Made by a program: the position numbers and the translations under genes. Below are positions 1-8,796 of a stretch of 64,000 nt of DNA, one piece after another (position 1 is the stretch's first letter; each line of letters opens with the position of its first letter). This DNA is from Labilithrix sp. (GTDB lineage Bacteria > Myxococcota_A > Polyangia > Polyangiales > Polyangiaceae). The notes beneath the pieces were generated by a model, which ran no database searches, was not told the origin of the DNA, and saw only the letters and a program-made list of their open reading frames with translations. The stretch covers positions 186,001 to 250,000 of the forward strand of contig JAHBWE010000002.1 in the NCBI GenBank assembly GCA_019637155.1, in the 5' to 3' direction.

Positions 1-922
1 ACGTCGCCTCGTCGAGCCGGCGCAGGAGGAGCTCGGGCGTCTTCGCGTGCGCCAGCGACGCGAGCGGCAACGCGCGGAGCGCCTCGGCGTCGACGAGCGA
101 GGCCCACGGTCGGTTCTGCGTCCGCTCGAGGCCGCGCGGCGAGACCGTGTCCACACGCTCGGCGAGGAGCTCCGGCGGCAGCGTGAACGTGCCGGCGTCG
201 ATCTCTTCGAGGTGCGACGCGATCCAGCGCACGAGCGCGGCGGGATCGGCGTCGGGCCGCGGCGTGTCGAAGAGACCGTCCGGCGTGAGCCTGCCGTTCC
301 TCACGACGAACGAGCGCATCACGTACTCCGCGCTGTCATCCATGTCGGTGCGGAACGCGGGGGTGTGCGTCGACTGGTAGTTGATCTCGATCTGCGCCGG
401 CGGCGGCAGCGCCGCGACGAGGGCGGCGGCGTCGGGACGCGCGAGCCAGCGCTCCGCCACCGTCTTGCAGTCGCGCTCGCCGCGATCGCGGGGCTGCGGG
501 ACGCGGACGTTCACCGTCATCGGGAGGCGCGTCGTCGCGCGGCCTTCGTTCGTGAGCGCGAGGCGATAGACGAGCCGCACCTCGCCGCACGCCGCCGGCT
601 CGAAGCGCCGGCGATCGATCCGGTTCACGACGCCGGTGAGCTCGAACGCGCCGCGGGCGAGCCACTCCGCCCTGAACGCGCGCCGCGGATCGTTCGGCGG
701 TGGATTGGCGGTCAGCTCGGCGATGTCCTTCTCGATCGTGCGCTGCAGCTCCGCGCGCGCGGCCTCGCCGACGACGTGCATGAAGTCGAGGCCGCGCGCC
801 TCGAGCGCGACGAGCGCCGCGGGGTCACCGATGAACAGCGCGTCGTCGCCGACCTCGACCGAACGCTCCGGCCGCGCCACGAACGCGATCCCGAGCGTCA
901 GGAGGACCGAGGTGAGCCGCAC
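1..922 (-). CDS. Partial secreted protein, paralogue of the 8797-10767 gene
   Basis: The gene runs off the left edge, so about 307 N-terminal residues are visible. The proposed GTG start at 922 lies 12 bases after the previous frame's stop and gives a hydrophobic leader (MRLTSVLLTLGIAFVA), so export is likely. A central block (GVVNRIDRRRFEP followed by CGEVRLVYRL) matches the same block in the large lipoprotein at 8797-10767 (SVVNRIDRKDFAP, CGETRFVYRL), which makes the two paralogues. That relative carries a CxxCH haem-type motif further along; the equivalent part here lies outside the window. The function of the family is not known to me. The reading frame stays open across the whole visible stretch. 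Confidence 0.6.
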   Translation of the reverse strand, partial: MRLTSVLLTLGIAFVARPERSVEVGDDALFIGDPAALVALEARGLDFMHVVGEAARAELQRTIEKDIAELTANPPPNDPRRAFRAEWLARGAFELTGVVNRIDRRRFEPAACGEVRLVYRLALTNEGRATTRLPMTVNVRVPQPRDRGERDCKTVAERWLARPDAAALVAALPPPAQIEINYQSTHTPAFRTDMDDSAEYVMRSFVVRNGRLTPDGLFDTPRPDADPAALVRWIASHLEEIDAGTFTLPPELLAERVDTVSPRGLERTQNRPWASLVDAEALRALPLASLAHAKTPELLLRRLDEAT

Positions 923-934
923 GTCGTGACGAGT

Positions 935-1211
935 CTACCTGCGTTGGCAGCTGACCTGTCCAGGCGAGGACGCGAGACCGATACAGATCGTCCCCGCCGG
1001 ACACGTGACGACGGAGCACTCGGCGTCGATCGTGACGCACCTCCCTCCGACGATCTCGGCGTCGACCAAGCGCATCGCAGTCCCATGGGTTCGGCTGCGA
1101 AGCATCTCCATCAACGCAACGCTCGATGGACCGCGATCCGTTCGTGGCCGATCCCCCGCAACTCGCGAGCAGTCCCAGAACGAGCGCAGCCCCCGCTCGC
1201 GGCGGCGACAT
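935..1211 (-). pseudogene. Small lipoprotein gene split by an apparent frameshift
   Basis: The frame opening at ATG 1211 encodes a lipoprotein leader (MSPPRAGAALVLGLLASCGG, lipobox LLAS-C). Its continuation soon becomes arginine-rich and loses protein-like composition. A second minus frame supplies the plausible C-terminal part: it passes through MRLVDAEIVGGRC, has a Cys-spaced end (CSVVTCPAGTIC) and stops at 935. Joining them needs a shift of one base in roughly 1090-1150. The start overlaps the stop of the Uma2 gene upstream (TGATG), so the two were probably co-translated. The shift could be a real mutation or a sequence error. Function unknown. Confidence 0.4.
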
Positions 1212-1879
1212 CAGGTCTTCTTTTTCTTCAGCGCGGCGAGCTCGGCGCGGAGACGCGCGAGCTCGCGCTCGGCGGCCGCTGCTTTGCGCTTGGCGGTGGC
1301 GGCGGTGGCCGTCGCCGCTTTCGCGAGCTCCCTCTCGGTCGGGAGCAGTGAGCCGTCCTCGCGCGCAAGGCGAGGCCCCACGCCGACGCCGAGGATGGGA
1401 GCGACCACCCAGCGAAGGCCGGAGAGGACCTTGCTCGGCGCCGTCTCGCCCTTGAGGGTCCGCGGAACGAGCTTCCCTCGAACGCGGTTCCACACGGCGA
1501 AGCGCTTACCGGCGGGCTGGTCGGGATCGAACCGCACCAGCTCCCGGACGCCGAGCTCCTGATACTTCGCGAGCTTCTCGTTCCAAGGATCGTCGACGTC
1601 GCTGATGACCTCGACCGCCACCTCCGGCGGCCCTCCGCGTTCCCACGTCTTCCATGACCGAAAGAGCTGATCGGGCTGGTCGAGCTTCAGGAACGCGTCG
1701 GGCGCGAGGCATCGCTTGGGGTTCCGCGGGTCCCAGTACACGAACTGGTCACACCCCACGGAGTGGGCCTTCGCGAAGGCGAGCTTGAGGATCAAATAGA
1801 GCGCGGTGCGCAACTCGAGATGGAGCTTGTTCTCAGGTACGAGGAGGCTGTCGGGAAAGTGAAGGGCCTCCGCGTGCAT
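1211..1879 (-). CDS. Uma2 family (DUF820) endonuclease-like protein
   Basis: This encodes about 222 residues with the PD-(D/E)XK-like Uma2 fold. An N-terminal helical part is followed by FVYWDPRNPKRCLAPDAF, then PEVAVEVISDVD, then KYQELGVRELVRFDPD, which is the usual order in Uma2 proteins. The C-terminal 40 residues are an Ala/Arg/Glu/Lys-rich helix ending in KKKKT, likely a coiled coil. ATG 1879 is the first start that excludes the low-complexity stretch shadowing the upstream lipoprotein gene. The family is often expanded in cyanobacteria and myxobacteria and its biological role is unsettled. A second, shorter Uma2 gene lies at 34735-35313. Confidence 0.8.
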   Translation of the reverse strand: MHAEALHFPDSLLVPENKLHLELRTALYLILKLAFAKAHSVGCDQFVYWDPRNPKRCLAPDAFLKLDQPDQLFRSWKTWERGGPPEVAVEVISDVDDPWNEKLAKYQELGVRELVRFDPDQPAGKRFAVWNRVRGKLVPRTLKGETAPSKVLSGLRWVVAPILGVGVGPRLAREDGSLLPTERELAKAATATAATAKRKAAAAERELARLRAELAALKKKKT

Positions 1880-1898
1880 CGACGTCGCCGCGTCTACG

Positions 1899-2507
1899 TC
1901 AGGGCAGGATCGGGAGGCCGACGGCGCCGGGCGGGGGGCCGCCGCTCGAGCTCGAGCCGGTCGTCTCGGCGCACTTGCCCTGGCGGAAGACGGGCATGCC
2001 CACGGCGCCGGGCGGGAAGGAGTGCCCTTCGCCGGCGGGGATCGGGAGGCCGACGGCGCCGGGCGGCGGGCCGCCGGTGGAGCTGCCGTGACCGTCGTCG
2101 AACGAGCACTCGAGGCCCGCGTTGCAGTCGTCGGTCGAGTAGCACGTGCTGCCCTTCTCGCCCTCCGCCGGCTCCTGGCACGTGTTCGGCGGAAGCGGGA
2201 GGCCGACCGCGCCGGGCGGCGGACCGCTCGGACGTCCACGCGCGCTCTCGTCGTCGGACGGGATCGGGAGACCGACCGCGCCGGGAGGCGGACCGCTCGG
2301 GCGCTTCTTGCAGAGGAGGCCGTCGGCGCACTCGTCGTCCGACCAGCAGTAGTCACCTTCTTCGCCGCCCTCGGGCGCGGGCCGTCCGCGGTTGATCTCG
2401 CTCTCCGACGAGGACGTCTCCTCCTTCTGATCGCCACTGCAGGCGACGAGAGCCGCAGGCGCGGCGACCATGAGAGCAAGGACCGAAAAGAAGAGGGTGG
2501 GACGCAT
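1899..2507 (-). CDS. Lipoprotein with five PPPGAVGLP-type repeats
   Basis: This is a 202-residue secreted protein with a clear lipoprotein leader (cleavage before Cys 23, context ALVACSG). After an acidic linker there are two Cys-rich segments (YCWSDDECADGLLCKK; TCYSTDDCNAGLEC) like those in many myxobacterial surface lipoproteins. Interleaved are five copies of a proline/glycine motif: GPPPGAVGLPIP, GPPPGAVGLPLP, GPPPGAVGLPIP, FPPGAVGMPVF and GPPPGAVGLPIL, the last at the extreme C-terminus. The DNA copies are also alike, so the repeat probably spread by duplication. I do not recognise a family. It diverges from hrpA across 147 bases that must hold both promoters. Confidence 0.75.
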   Translation of the reverse strand: MRPTLFFSVLALMVAAPAALVACSGDQKEETSSSESEINRGRPAPEGGEEGDYCWSDDECADGLLCKKRPSGPPPGAVGLPIPSDDESARGRPSGPPPGAVGLPLPPNTCQEPAEGEKGSTCYSTDDCNAGLECSFDDGHGSSTGGPPPGAVGLPIPAGEGHSFPPGAVGMPVFRQGKCAETTGSSSSGGPPPGAVGLPILP

Positions 2508-2654
2508 GATGTCCGCGACCTCTGCAATAGCGGTGCCGTAGGTGAGTGTGGGATAAGTGCGCAGACTCTCGCACGGAGTGTGCTGCTGCCAACCCTCGGA
2601 TGGGGCAGACTTTTACCACCCCCACGGGCTCGTCGGCCGCCGCGTGCGCTATGC

Positions 2655-5600
2655 GTGGACTCCGTGTCGATCGAGTTTCCGCCCGAGCTGCCGATCACGG
2701 CGAAGGTCGCCGACATCGCGAAGGCGATCGACGCGAGCCAGGTCGTCATCGTCGCGGGGGCGACGGGGTCGGGGAAGACGACGCAGCTCCCGAAGATCGC
2801 GCTCGCGATGGGGCGGGGGCTCGAGAAGCTGATCGGCGTGACGCAGCCGCGGCGCATCGCGGCCACGAGCGTCGCCGCGCGCGTCGCCGAGGAGCTCGGG
2901 TCGCCGCTCGGCTCCGACGTCGGCTACCAGATCCGCTTCGACGATCGGACGAGCCCGCGCACGTACGTGAAGTTCATGACGGACGGGATCCTCCTCGCCG
3001 AGATCGAGGGCGACCCGCTCCTCCAGCGCTACGACACCCTCGTCATCGACGAGGCGCACGAGCGGAGCCTCACGATCGATTTCCTCCTCGGCTGGCTGAA
3101 GCGCATCCTCCCCGAGCGCCCCGACCTCAAGGTCGTCATCAGCTCCGCCACGATCGAGACGGAGCGCTTCTCCGAGCTCTTCGGCGGCGCGCCCGTCATC
3201 CAGGTCGAGGGCCGCACGTTCCCGGTCGAGGTCCTCTACGAGCCGCCGGAGGGCGACGCCGACCTCGTCGACGCCGTCGCGAGCGCGGTCGAGAACGTCA
3301 CCTCGCTCGATCCGCGCGGCGACATCCTCGTGTTCCTCCCCGGCGAGCGCGAGATCAAGGACTGCGAGAACGAGCTGAACGCGCGGCGCCTCAAGCACAC
3401 CGTGGTGCAGCCGCTCTACGCGCGCCTCTCCGCCGGCGAGCAGCAGAAGGTCTGGAAGACGATCTCCGAGCGCCGCGTGATCCTCGCGACCAACGTCGCC
3501 GAGACGTCGGTCACGATCCCCGGCATCGTCTACGTCGTCGACCCCGGCCTCGCGCGCCTCTCGCGCTACGATCCGCGCTCCGGCACGACGCGCCTCCACG
3601 TCGAGGGGATCTCGCAGGCGAGCGCGGAGCAGCGGAAGGGCCGCTGCGGCCGCGTGCGCGACGGGATCTGCGTCCGCCTCTACGACGAGCAGAGCTTCAC
3701 GTCGCGATCGGCCTTCACCGATCCCGAGATCAAGCGGACCGGCCTCGCCGGCGTCATCCTCCGCATGAAGTCGCTCGGCCTCGGCGAGGTCGATCGGTTC
3801 CCGTTCCTCGATCCACCGTCGTCGCGCGCGATCCAGGAGGGCTACCGCGTGCTCGAGGAGCTCGGCGCGCTCGACGACGCGCGCGAGCTCACGCCGCTCG
3901 GCCGCCGCCTCGCGCGCTTCCCGGTCGACCCGCGCATCGGCCGCATGATCTTCGCCGGCGCGGAGCTCGGCGTGCTGCGCGAGGTCCTCGTCGTCGCCGC
4001 CGCGCTGAACGTGCAGGACCCGCGCGAGCGCCCGCGCGAGCAGCAGCAGAAGGCCGACGACGCGCACCGCCGCTTCAAGGACGACAAGTCCGACTTCGCC
4101 GCGCTGCTCCGGCTCTGGGACTTCGTCCGCGACGCGGAGAAGAAGGGGCGCGGCAACCTGCGCCGCGTCTGCAAGGAGGGCTTCCTCTCGTACCTGCGCG
4201 TCCGCGAGTGGACCGAGATCCATCGCCAGCTCGAGGAGATCACGCGCGAGCTGAAGATCGGCGAAGCGAAGCGCGGCGGCGACGAGGACGCGCTCCACCG
4301 CGCGCTGCTCACCGGCCTCCTCTCCAAGATCGGGCAGTGGAGCCAGGAGGCCCGCATGTACGTGGGGGCGAAGCAGACGCGCTTCGCGATCCACCCGTCG
4401 TCCGCGCTCGCGAAGAAGCCGCCCGCGTGGGTGATGGCGTTCGAGCTGGTCGAGACCTCGCAGCTCTTCGCGCGCATGGTCGCGCGGATCGATCCGCACT
4501 GGCTCGCCGACGCCGCCCCGCATCTCCTGAAGCGCAGCTACTCCGATCCGCACTGGTCGGAGAAGTCCGCGCGCGCGGTCGTGAAGGAGCACGCGACGCT
4601 CTTCGGCCTCACCGTCGCGAAGGACCGCACCGTCGACTACGCCTCCGTCGCGCCGCTCGAGGCGCGCCGCATCTTCATCGACCACGCGCTCGTGCGCGGC
4701 GAGTACAAGACGAAGGGCGCCTTCTCGCAGAAGAACGGCGAGCTGCTGCTCGAGCTCGCGCGCCTCCGCGACAAGGCGCGGAAGAGCGACATGCTCGCCG
4801 ACGACGACGCGCTCTTCGCGTTCTTCGACGCGCGCGTGCCGGAGTCCGTCGCCTTTGGCCGCACGTTCGAGGAGTGGCGCGAGCAGGCGGAGAAGAAGGA
4901 CGAGCAGCTCCTCGTGCTCTCGCTCGAGGACGTCCTCGTCACGCAGCCCGACCTCGTCCCCGCGGACTACCCCGACACGCTCACGCTCCACGGCACGAAG
5001 CTCCCGCTCGCGTACACGTTCGATCCCGCCGCGGACGACGACGGCGTCACCCTCACGGTGCCGCTCGTGCTCGTCCCGCAGCTCGATCCGGGCGAGCTCG
5101 ATTGGACGATCCCGGGCTGGCACCGCGAGAAGATCGAGGCGCTCCTCTACGAGCTGCCGAAGGCGGAGCGCCGCGCGCTCGGCGGCGACATCCCCTCGCT
5201 CGCGCGCGCGATCGCGCCGAAGCTCACGCCGTTCGAGGGGCCCATGCTCCCCGCGCTCGCGGAGCTCGCGGGCGTCCCCGCCTCCGCGTTCCGCCCCGAC
5301 GCGGTCGCGCGTCATCTCCGCCTCTTCGTCCGCGTCGTGGACGCGCAGGGCAGGGAGCTCGCGCGCGGCCGCGACGCGGGGGCGCTCGTGAAGCAATACG
5401 GCGCGCGGGCCCGCGCCGAGCTCCGCGAAGCGGCGGCGCCCGCGAAGCCGCGCACCGGCTTCACGTCGTGGACGTTCGGCGATCTCGAGCCGTACGTGGT
5501 GCGCCGCGTCGGCGGCGTCGACGTGCGCAGCTACCCCGCGATCGTCGACAAGGGCGCGACCGTCGACGTCGAGCTCCTCGAGTCGTCCGCCGCGGCGGAG

Positions 5601-6302
5601 GAGGCGACGCACGCGGGCCTCCGCCGCCTCTTCGCGATCGCGTCGCGCCAGACGCTCTCGCAGCTGACGCCGCGCCTCCCGTCCGCGTTCGCGCGCCCGA
5701 ACGGCGCCGGCCCCGACCGCGCCGAGACGGACGCGTTCCGCGCCCACGTCGTGAGCCGCATCGTCGATCTCGCGTTCGACCTCGAAGGCGCGACCCCGAT
5801 CCCGCGCACGGCCGCTGCGTTCGACGCACGCCTGAAGCAGGGTCTTCCACGCCTGGCGGCGGCGGCGAAGGTGCTCACCGACGCGCTCGCGCCGATCCAC
5901 GCCGAGCTGAACGAGACGCTCGCGGCGATCCGCAGCGCGTCGCGCCACCCGAGCGGCCGCCTCGCGCTCCTCGACATCGAGAAGCAGCTCGAGCACCTCT
6001 TCCCGCCGGACCTCGCCCTTCACGTGCCGATCCCGCGCCTCGGTCACTACCCGCGCTACCTGAAGGCCGCGCGCGCCCGCCTCCAGCGCGCGATCGCCGA
6101 CCCGCGCAAGGACGCCGACAAACACGCCCCGTTCGCCCCGCTCTGGACCACCTTCCTCGCGCGAAAGGACCGCGCCACGCAGCCGGACCTCCGCTGGATG
6201 TTCGAGGAGCTCCGCGTCGCCATCTTCGCGCCGGAGCTGAAGACCCCGTCACCGGTCTCCGTCGCGAAGGTGAAGGAGGCCCTTGCCTCGCGCGCGGGGT
6301 GA
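2655..6302 (+). CDS. hrpA: ATP-dependent RNA helicase HrpA (DEAH box)
   Basis: This is a cytoplasmic DEAH/RHA superfamily 2 helicase of about 1215 residues, close to the roughly 1300 usual for HrpA. In order it shows Walker A (GATGSGKTTQLPK), the DEAH box (DEAHERS), motif III (SSAT), motif V (TNVAETSVTIPG) and motif VI (QRKGRCGRV). Winged-helix/ratchet and OB-like regions and the long HrpA-specific C-terminal domain (DUF3418-like) follow. Family members unwind RNA and act in mRNA processing or ribosome rescue. The start is GTG 2655 or GTG 2664; both lie just before the first conserved stretch (EFPPELPI). It diverges from the lipoprotein gene at 1899-2507. Confidence 0.93.
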   Translation: MDSVSIEFPPELPITAKVADIAKAIDASQVVIVAGATGSGKTTQLPKIALAMGRGLEKLIGVTQPRRIAATSVAARVAEELGSPLGSDVGYQIRFDDRTSPRTYVKFMTDGILLAEIEGDPLLQRYDTLVIDEAHERSLTIDFLLGWLKRILPERPDLKVVISSATIETERFSELFGGAPVIQVEGRTFPVEVLYEPPEGDADLVDAVASAVENVTSLDPRGDILVFLPGEREIKDCENELNARRLKHTVVQPLYARLSAGEQQKVWKTISERRVILATNVAETSVTIPGIVYVVDPGLARLSRYDPRSGTTRLHVEGISQASAEQRKGRCGRVRDGICVRLYDEQSFTSRSAFTDPEIKRTGLAGVILRMKSLGLGEVDRFPFLDPPSSRAIQEGYRVLEELGALDDARELTPLGRRLARFPVDPRIGRMIFAGAELGVLREVLVVAAALNVQDPRERPREQQQKADDAHRRFKDDKSDFAALLRLWDFVRDAEKKGRGNLRRVCKEGFLSYLRVREWTEIHRQLEEITRELKIGEAKRGGDEDALHRALLTGLLSKIGQWSQEARMYVGAKQTRFAIHPSSALAKKPPAWVMAFELVETSQLFARMVARIDPHWLADAAPHLLKRSYSDPHWSEKSARAVVKEHATLFGLTVAKDRTVDYASVAPLEARRIFIDHALVRGEYKTKGAFSQKNGELLLELARLRDKARKSDMLADDDALFAFFDARVPESVAFGRTFEEWREQAEKKDEQLLVLSLEDVLVTQPDLVPADYPDTLTLHGTKLPLAYTFDPAADDDGVTLTVPLVLVPQLDPGELDWTIPGWHREKIEALLYELPKAERRALGGDIPSLARAIAPKLTPFEGPMLPALAELAGVPASAFRPDAVARHLRLFVRVVDAQGRELARGRDAGALVKQYGARARAELREAAAPAKPRTGFTSWTFGDLEPYVVRRVGGVDVRSYPAIVDKGATVDVELLESSAAAEEATHAGLRRLFAIASRQTLSQLTPRLPSAFARPNGAGPDRAETDAFRAHVVSRIVDLAFDLEGATPIPRTAAAFDARLKQGLPRLAAAAKVLTDALAPIHAELNETLAAIRSASRHPSGRLALLDIEKQLEHLFPPDLALHVPIPRLGHYPRYLKAARARLQRAIADPRKDADKHAPFAPLWTTFLARKDRATQPDLRWMFEELRVAIFAPELKTPSPVSVAKVKEALASRAG

Positions 6303-6335
6303 CCTGCGGTCTCTCGGGAGGAGCTCCGGCGCGGG

Positions 6336-7529
6336 CTAACGAGCAACTGTTCGGTTGCCGTTCACGCCCCAGCAGCGCACGGAGCCGTCGCGTAGGCCGG
6401 CGCATGTCTCGTCGGCGCCGGCGGCGAGCAGCTCCGCGTTCGCGATGTCCGGTACCGCCTTCGCCTCGGGGCAGAACGACGGACGGCCTTCGCGCGTCGG
6501 GTGCTTCGCCGGTCGATCGCAGGCCGACTTCTGCCCGAGCTGCCCGTGCGTGTTGTCGCCCCAGCACCACACCGCGCCGTCCCTCGTGATCGCGCATGTA
6601 TGGCTCTGACCGGCGGAGAGCGCGACGACGTCGGCGAGATCAGGGACGCGCTTCCATGAATACGCGTTGGTCGTGCCTCCGTCGCCGAGCTGACCGAGCA
6701 GGTTCGATCCCCAGCACGAGACGGCGCCGTCCTTCGTCCGCGCGCAGCTGTGAGCGCCGCCGACCGAGAGCTCGGCGACGTTCGCGAGCCCCTTCACGGG
6801 TTCCGGCAGGGGACGACTCTTCGTCGTTCCGTCACCGAGCTGTCCCGCGTCATTGCCGCCCCAGCAGAGCACCGTCCCGACCGTCGTCCGCGCGCACGAG
6901 TGCTCGACGCCGAGCGCGAGCGCGGCGACACCGGAGAGCCCGCTCACCGCGACCGGTGCGTAGCGGCGCTCGGTCGTGCCGTCACCGAGCTGACCAGACT
7001 TGTTGTAGCCCCAGCACCGAACGTCGCTCTCGCTCTGGACCGCGCAGACGTGCGCCCATCCGCCAGCGAGCGAGGTCGTGCCGCTCACGCCGCTGACCGG
7101 GCCGGGAGAGGGGCGTTCGCCGGTCGTCGTTCCGTCGCCGAGCGTGCCGGCGCTGCCCGTGCCCCAGCAGCGCACCGCGCCGTCCTTCGTGCGAGCGCAC
7201 GTATACGCGAAGCCCGCCGCGAGCTCGACGGCGTCGCGCAGACCGAGCACGGGTACGGGCGCGGGGCTCGGCTCCTTGGTCCCGTCGCCGAGCTCACCGG
7301 ACGCGTTCCCGCCCCAGCAGCGCACGTTGCCGTTCGATGCGCGCCCGCAGCCGTGACCGCCGCCGAGCGTGATCTCGGCGAGGCGCGGACGACCAGCATC
7401 GACCGTCGATGCGAGCGGAGCGACGGATGATGCGGATGACGCGATCGGCGAGCCCGCATCGGCGCTCGTGCTCGCGCCCGGCTTGCACGCCGAGAGCCCG
7501 ACGGCGCAGGCCAGCAGGAGACGTCGCAT
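6336..7529 (-). CDS. RCC1-repeat lipoprotein
   Basis: About 397 residues begin with a lipoprotein leader (MRRLLLACAVGLSACK). After a Ser/Ala linker come seven blades of an RCC1-like beta-propeller, each marked by a CWG followed by LGDGT or a variant (for example CWGGNASGELGDGT, CWGYNKSGQLGDGT, CWGSNLLGQLGDGG). Each blade also has an upstream Cys in a HSCA or YTCA context, so pairs of cysteines recur and may form disulfides outside the cytoplasm. Such propellers usually bind proteins; no catalytic residue is evident. The end of the gene converges on hrpA with 33 bases between stops. Start ATG 7529 sits directly before the leader. Confidence 0.85.
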   Translation of the reverse strand: MRRLLLACAVGLSACKPGASTSADAGSPIASSASSVAPLASTVDAGRPRLAEITLGGGHGCGRASNGNVRCWGGNASGELGDGTKEPSPAPVPVLGLRDAVELAAGFAYTCARTKDGAVRCWGTGSAGTLGDGTTTGERPSPGPVSGVSGTTSLAGGWAHVCAVQSESDVRCWGYNKSGQLGDGTTERRYAPVAVSGLSGVAALALGVEHSCARTTVGTVLCWGGNDAGQLGDGTTKSRPLPEPVKGLANVAELSVGGAHSCARTKDGAVSCWGSNLLGQLGDGGTTNAYSWKRVPDLADVVALSAGQSHTCAITRDGAVWCWGDNTHGQLGQKSACDRPAKHPTREGRPSFCPEAKAVPDIANAELLAAGADETCAGLRDGSVRCWGVNGNRTVAR

Positions 7530-7982
7530 TCGGCCGATTCTCGCACGGCCCGACCGCGAAGCATCCAAGCGATCCTCTCGGCGTAAGAACATGTTGCGGT
7601 CGCCAGCCGGTTCAGTGAACGCAGCGGCCGAACGCCTACTCCCGCGTCGCTGCCGAGCTTCATCGGCTTCATCGCTCTCACCGTCGCCGTCCTGCGGACC
7701 GCGGGCGGTCCTCTCGACAACGCGGCGCTCACCACGGTGAACGGCCGCGTGGCCTCTGTCCGCCCCTCGAAGAGAGCGCGAATCGGGTCGACGTTCCCGA
7801 CGCGATCGCCGAAGAGCTCCGGCGCCTGCACGACGAGCTCCTCGCGCGTCGTCTCGTGCGTCCAGCGGAAGAGCTGGATGTGTACTAAGCACGTTTCGAG
7901 AGCGGTTCGGACCGCTTCGGCAGCCCGACGTGCTCGCGAGCATCGCGCGACGGATCGCGCTCGGGGTCGCCGTCCCCCCGCG
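7530..7982. other. Gene-free stretch with scraps of plus-strand coding sequence
   Basis: No intact gene is visible in these 453 bases. Three short plus-strand stretches look protein-like but none has a start or an uninterrupted frame. One around 7660-7750 is hydrophobic (SFIGFIALTVAVL) and passes into LDNAALTTVNGRV. A second, in another frame, ends with EELRRLHDELLARRL and a TAA at 7886-7888. A third ends at TAA 7984-7986 (context IARRIALGVAVPPR). The pattern resembles one or two small genes broken by frameshifts, but chance coding-like sequence in GC-rich DNA is not excluded. The stretch also has to carry the promoter of the RCC1 lipoprotein gene. Confidence 0.3.
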
Positions 7983-8783
7983 CTAAGGGAGCGCCAGCGC
8001 CTCTTCGTCGGTGAGTGGGCGGTCGAAGAGGCGGACGTCGTCGATCGCGCCGATGAGGCGGGTGCCGAGGCGGACGCGCTGTTCGCGGGGCGTGAAGGCG
8101 GCCTTGTACTGATCGCGACTGATCTTCCCGCCCTGGTAGGCCGACAAGCGGCCTGCGTCGGCGTCCCACGTGATGACGAGGTGGTGCCAGGTCTTTTCGC
8201 TCAACACGAAGTAGATCTCCGCGACGTACGGGCCGCTCCGCGGCATGAGCGCGAGTTGGATCTCGTTCGCGGGGTCGTTGTCCGCGTGCCGGAGCATCAG
8301 GTGGTGGCGGTTCCGGTCCCAGTCGTCGAAGAGGACCTGCTCGACGTCGACCGCGATCTCCTCGTAGCGGAACCAGATCGAGAGCGTGCCGCTGGGCGGG
8401 AACGCCGCGCCGTCGAGCGCCGTCACGCGCATCGCGCCGCCGCCGTCGAGGACGAGCGCCTTGCCGCGATCGGTGTCGCCGACCTTCGCCGAGCCGGTCA
8501 ACGTGCCATGATGGCCCTTCTCGCTCGCGTCGCTCGCGGTGCCGTCGTCGAAGGTCCACTTGCCGATCAGCCCCGGCGGCTCCGTCGGTCCCGCGTCGAC
8601 GCCCGCCTCCACGCTCGGCGTGGCGTCGTCGGCGCCGGCGTCCTCGGGGCTCGGGACGTCGGCGATGTCGAGCGCGCCGGCCTCCGGGCCCACGGCGGCG
8701 GGGCCGTCACGCAGGCCGTCCGTCGAGACGAGCAGCGAGCAGCCCGCCGTGATTGCCGCCACTGCGATCGCGAGCCAGCGCAT
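7983..8783 (-). CDS. LamG/concanavalin-like lipoprotein
   Basis: This is a 266-residue lipoprotein: the leader ends at ITAGC, a 55-residue Asp/Ala/Pro linker follows, then a jelly-roll domain of the LamG/laminin-G type. Diagnostic segments are LIGKWTFDDGTASDAS, SGTLSIWFRYEE, WHHLVITWDADAGRLSAY and GAIDDVRLFDRPLTDEE, the last being the usual end of this domain. Such domains bind carbohydrates or proteins; no hydrolase domain is attached. It lies 13 bases downstream of the larger secreted protein at 8797-10767 on the same strand and may be co-transcribed with it. Confidence 0.85.
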   Translation of the reverse strand: MRWLAIAVAAITAGCSLLVSTDGLRDGPAAVGPEAGALDIADVPSPEDAGADDATPSVEAGVDAGPTEPPGLIGKWTFDDGTASDASEKGHHGTLTGSAKVGDTDRGKALVLDGGGAMRVTALDGAAFPPSGTLSIWFRYEEIAVDVEQVLFDDWDRNRHHLMLRHADNDPANEIQLALMPRSGPYVAEIYFVLSEKTWHHLVITWDADAGRLSAYQGGKISRDQYKAAFTPREQRVRLGTRLIGAIDDVRLFDRPLTDEEALALP

Positions 8784-8796
8784 CGCCGCGATCCTA

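Noticed and set aside
1880..2866. N-terminal extension of the Uma2 protein up to 2866
   Set aside because: The extension is a frame shadow of the PPPGAVGLP lipoprotein and hrpA start and has Arg/Ala low-complexity composition.
2649..6125. Very long open frame antisense to hrpA (over 1100 codons)
   Set aside because: It is rich in Arg/Glu/Asp with no domain and mirrors the codons of hrpA; GC-rich third positions keep opposite frames open.
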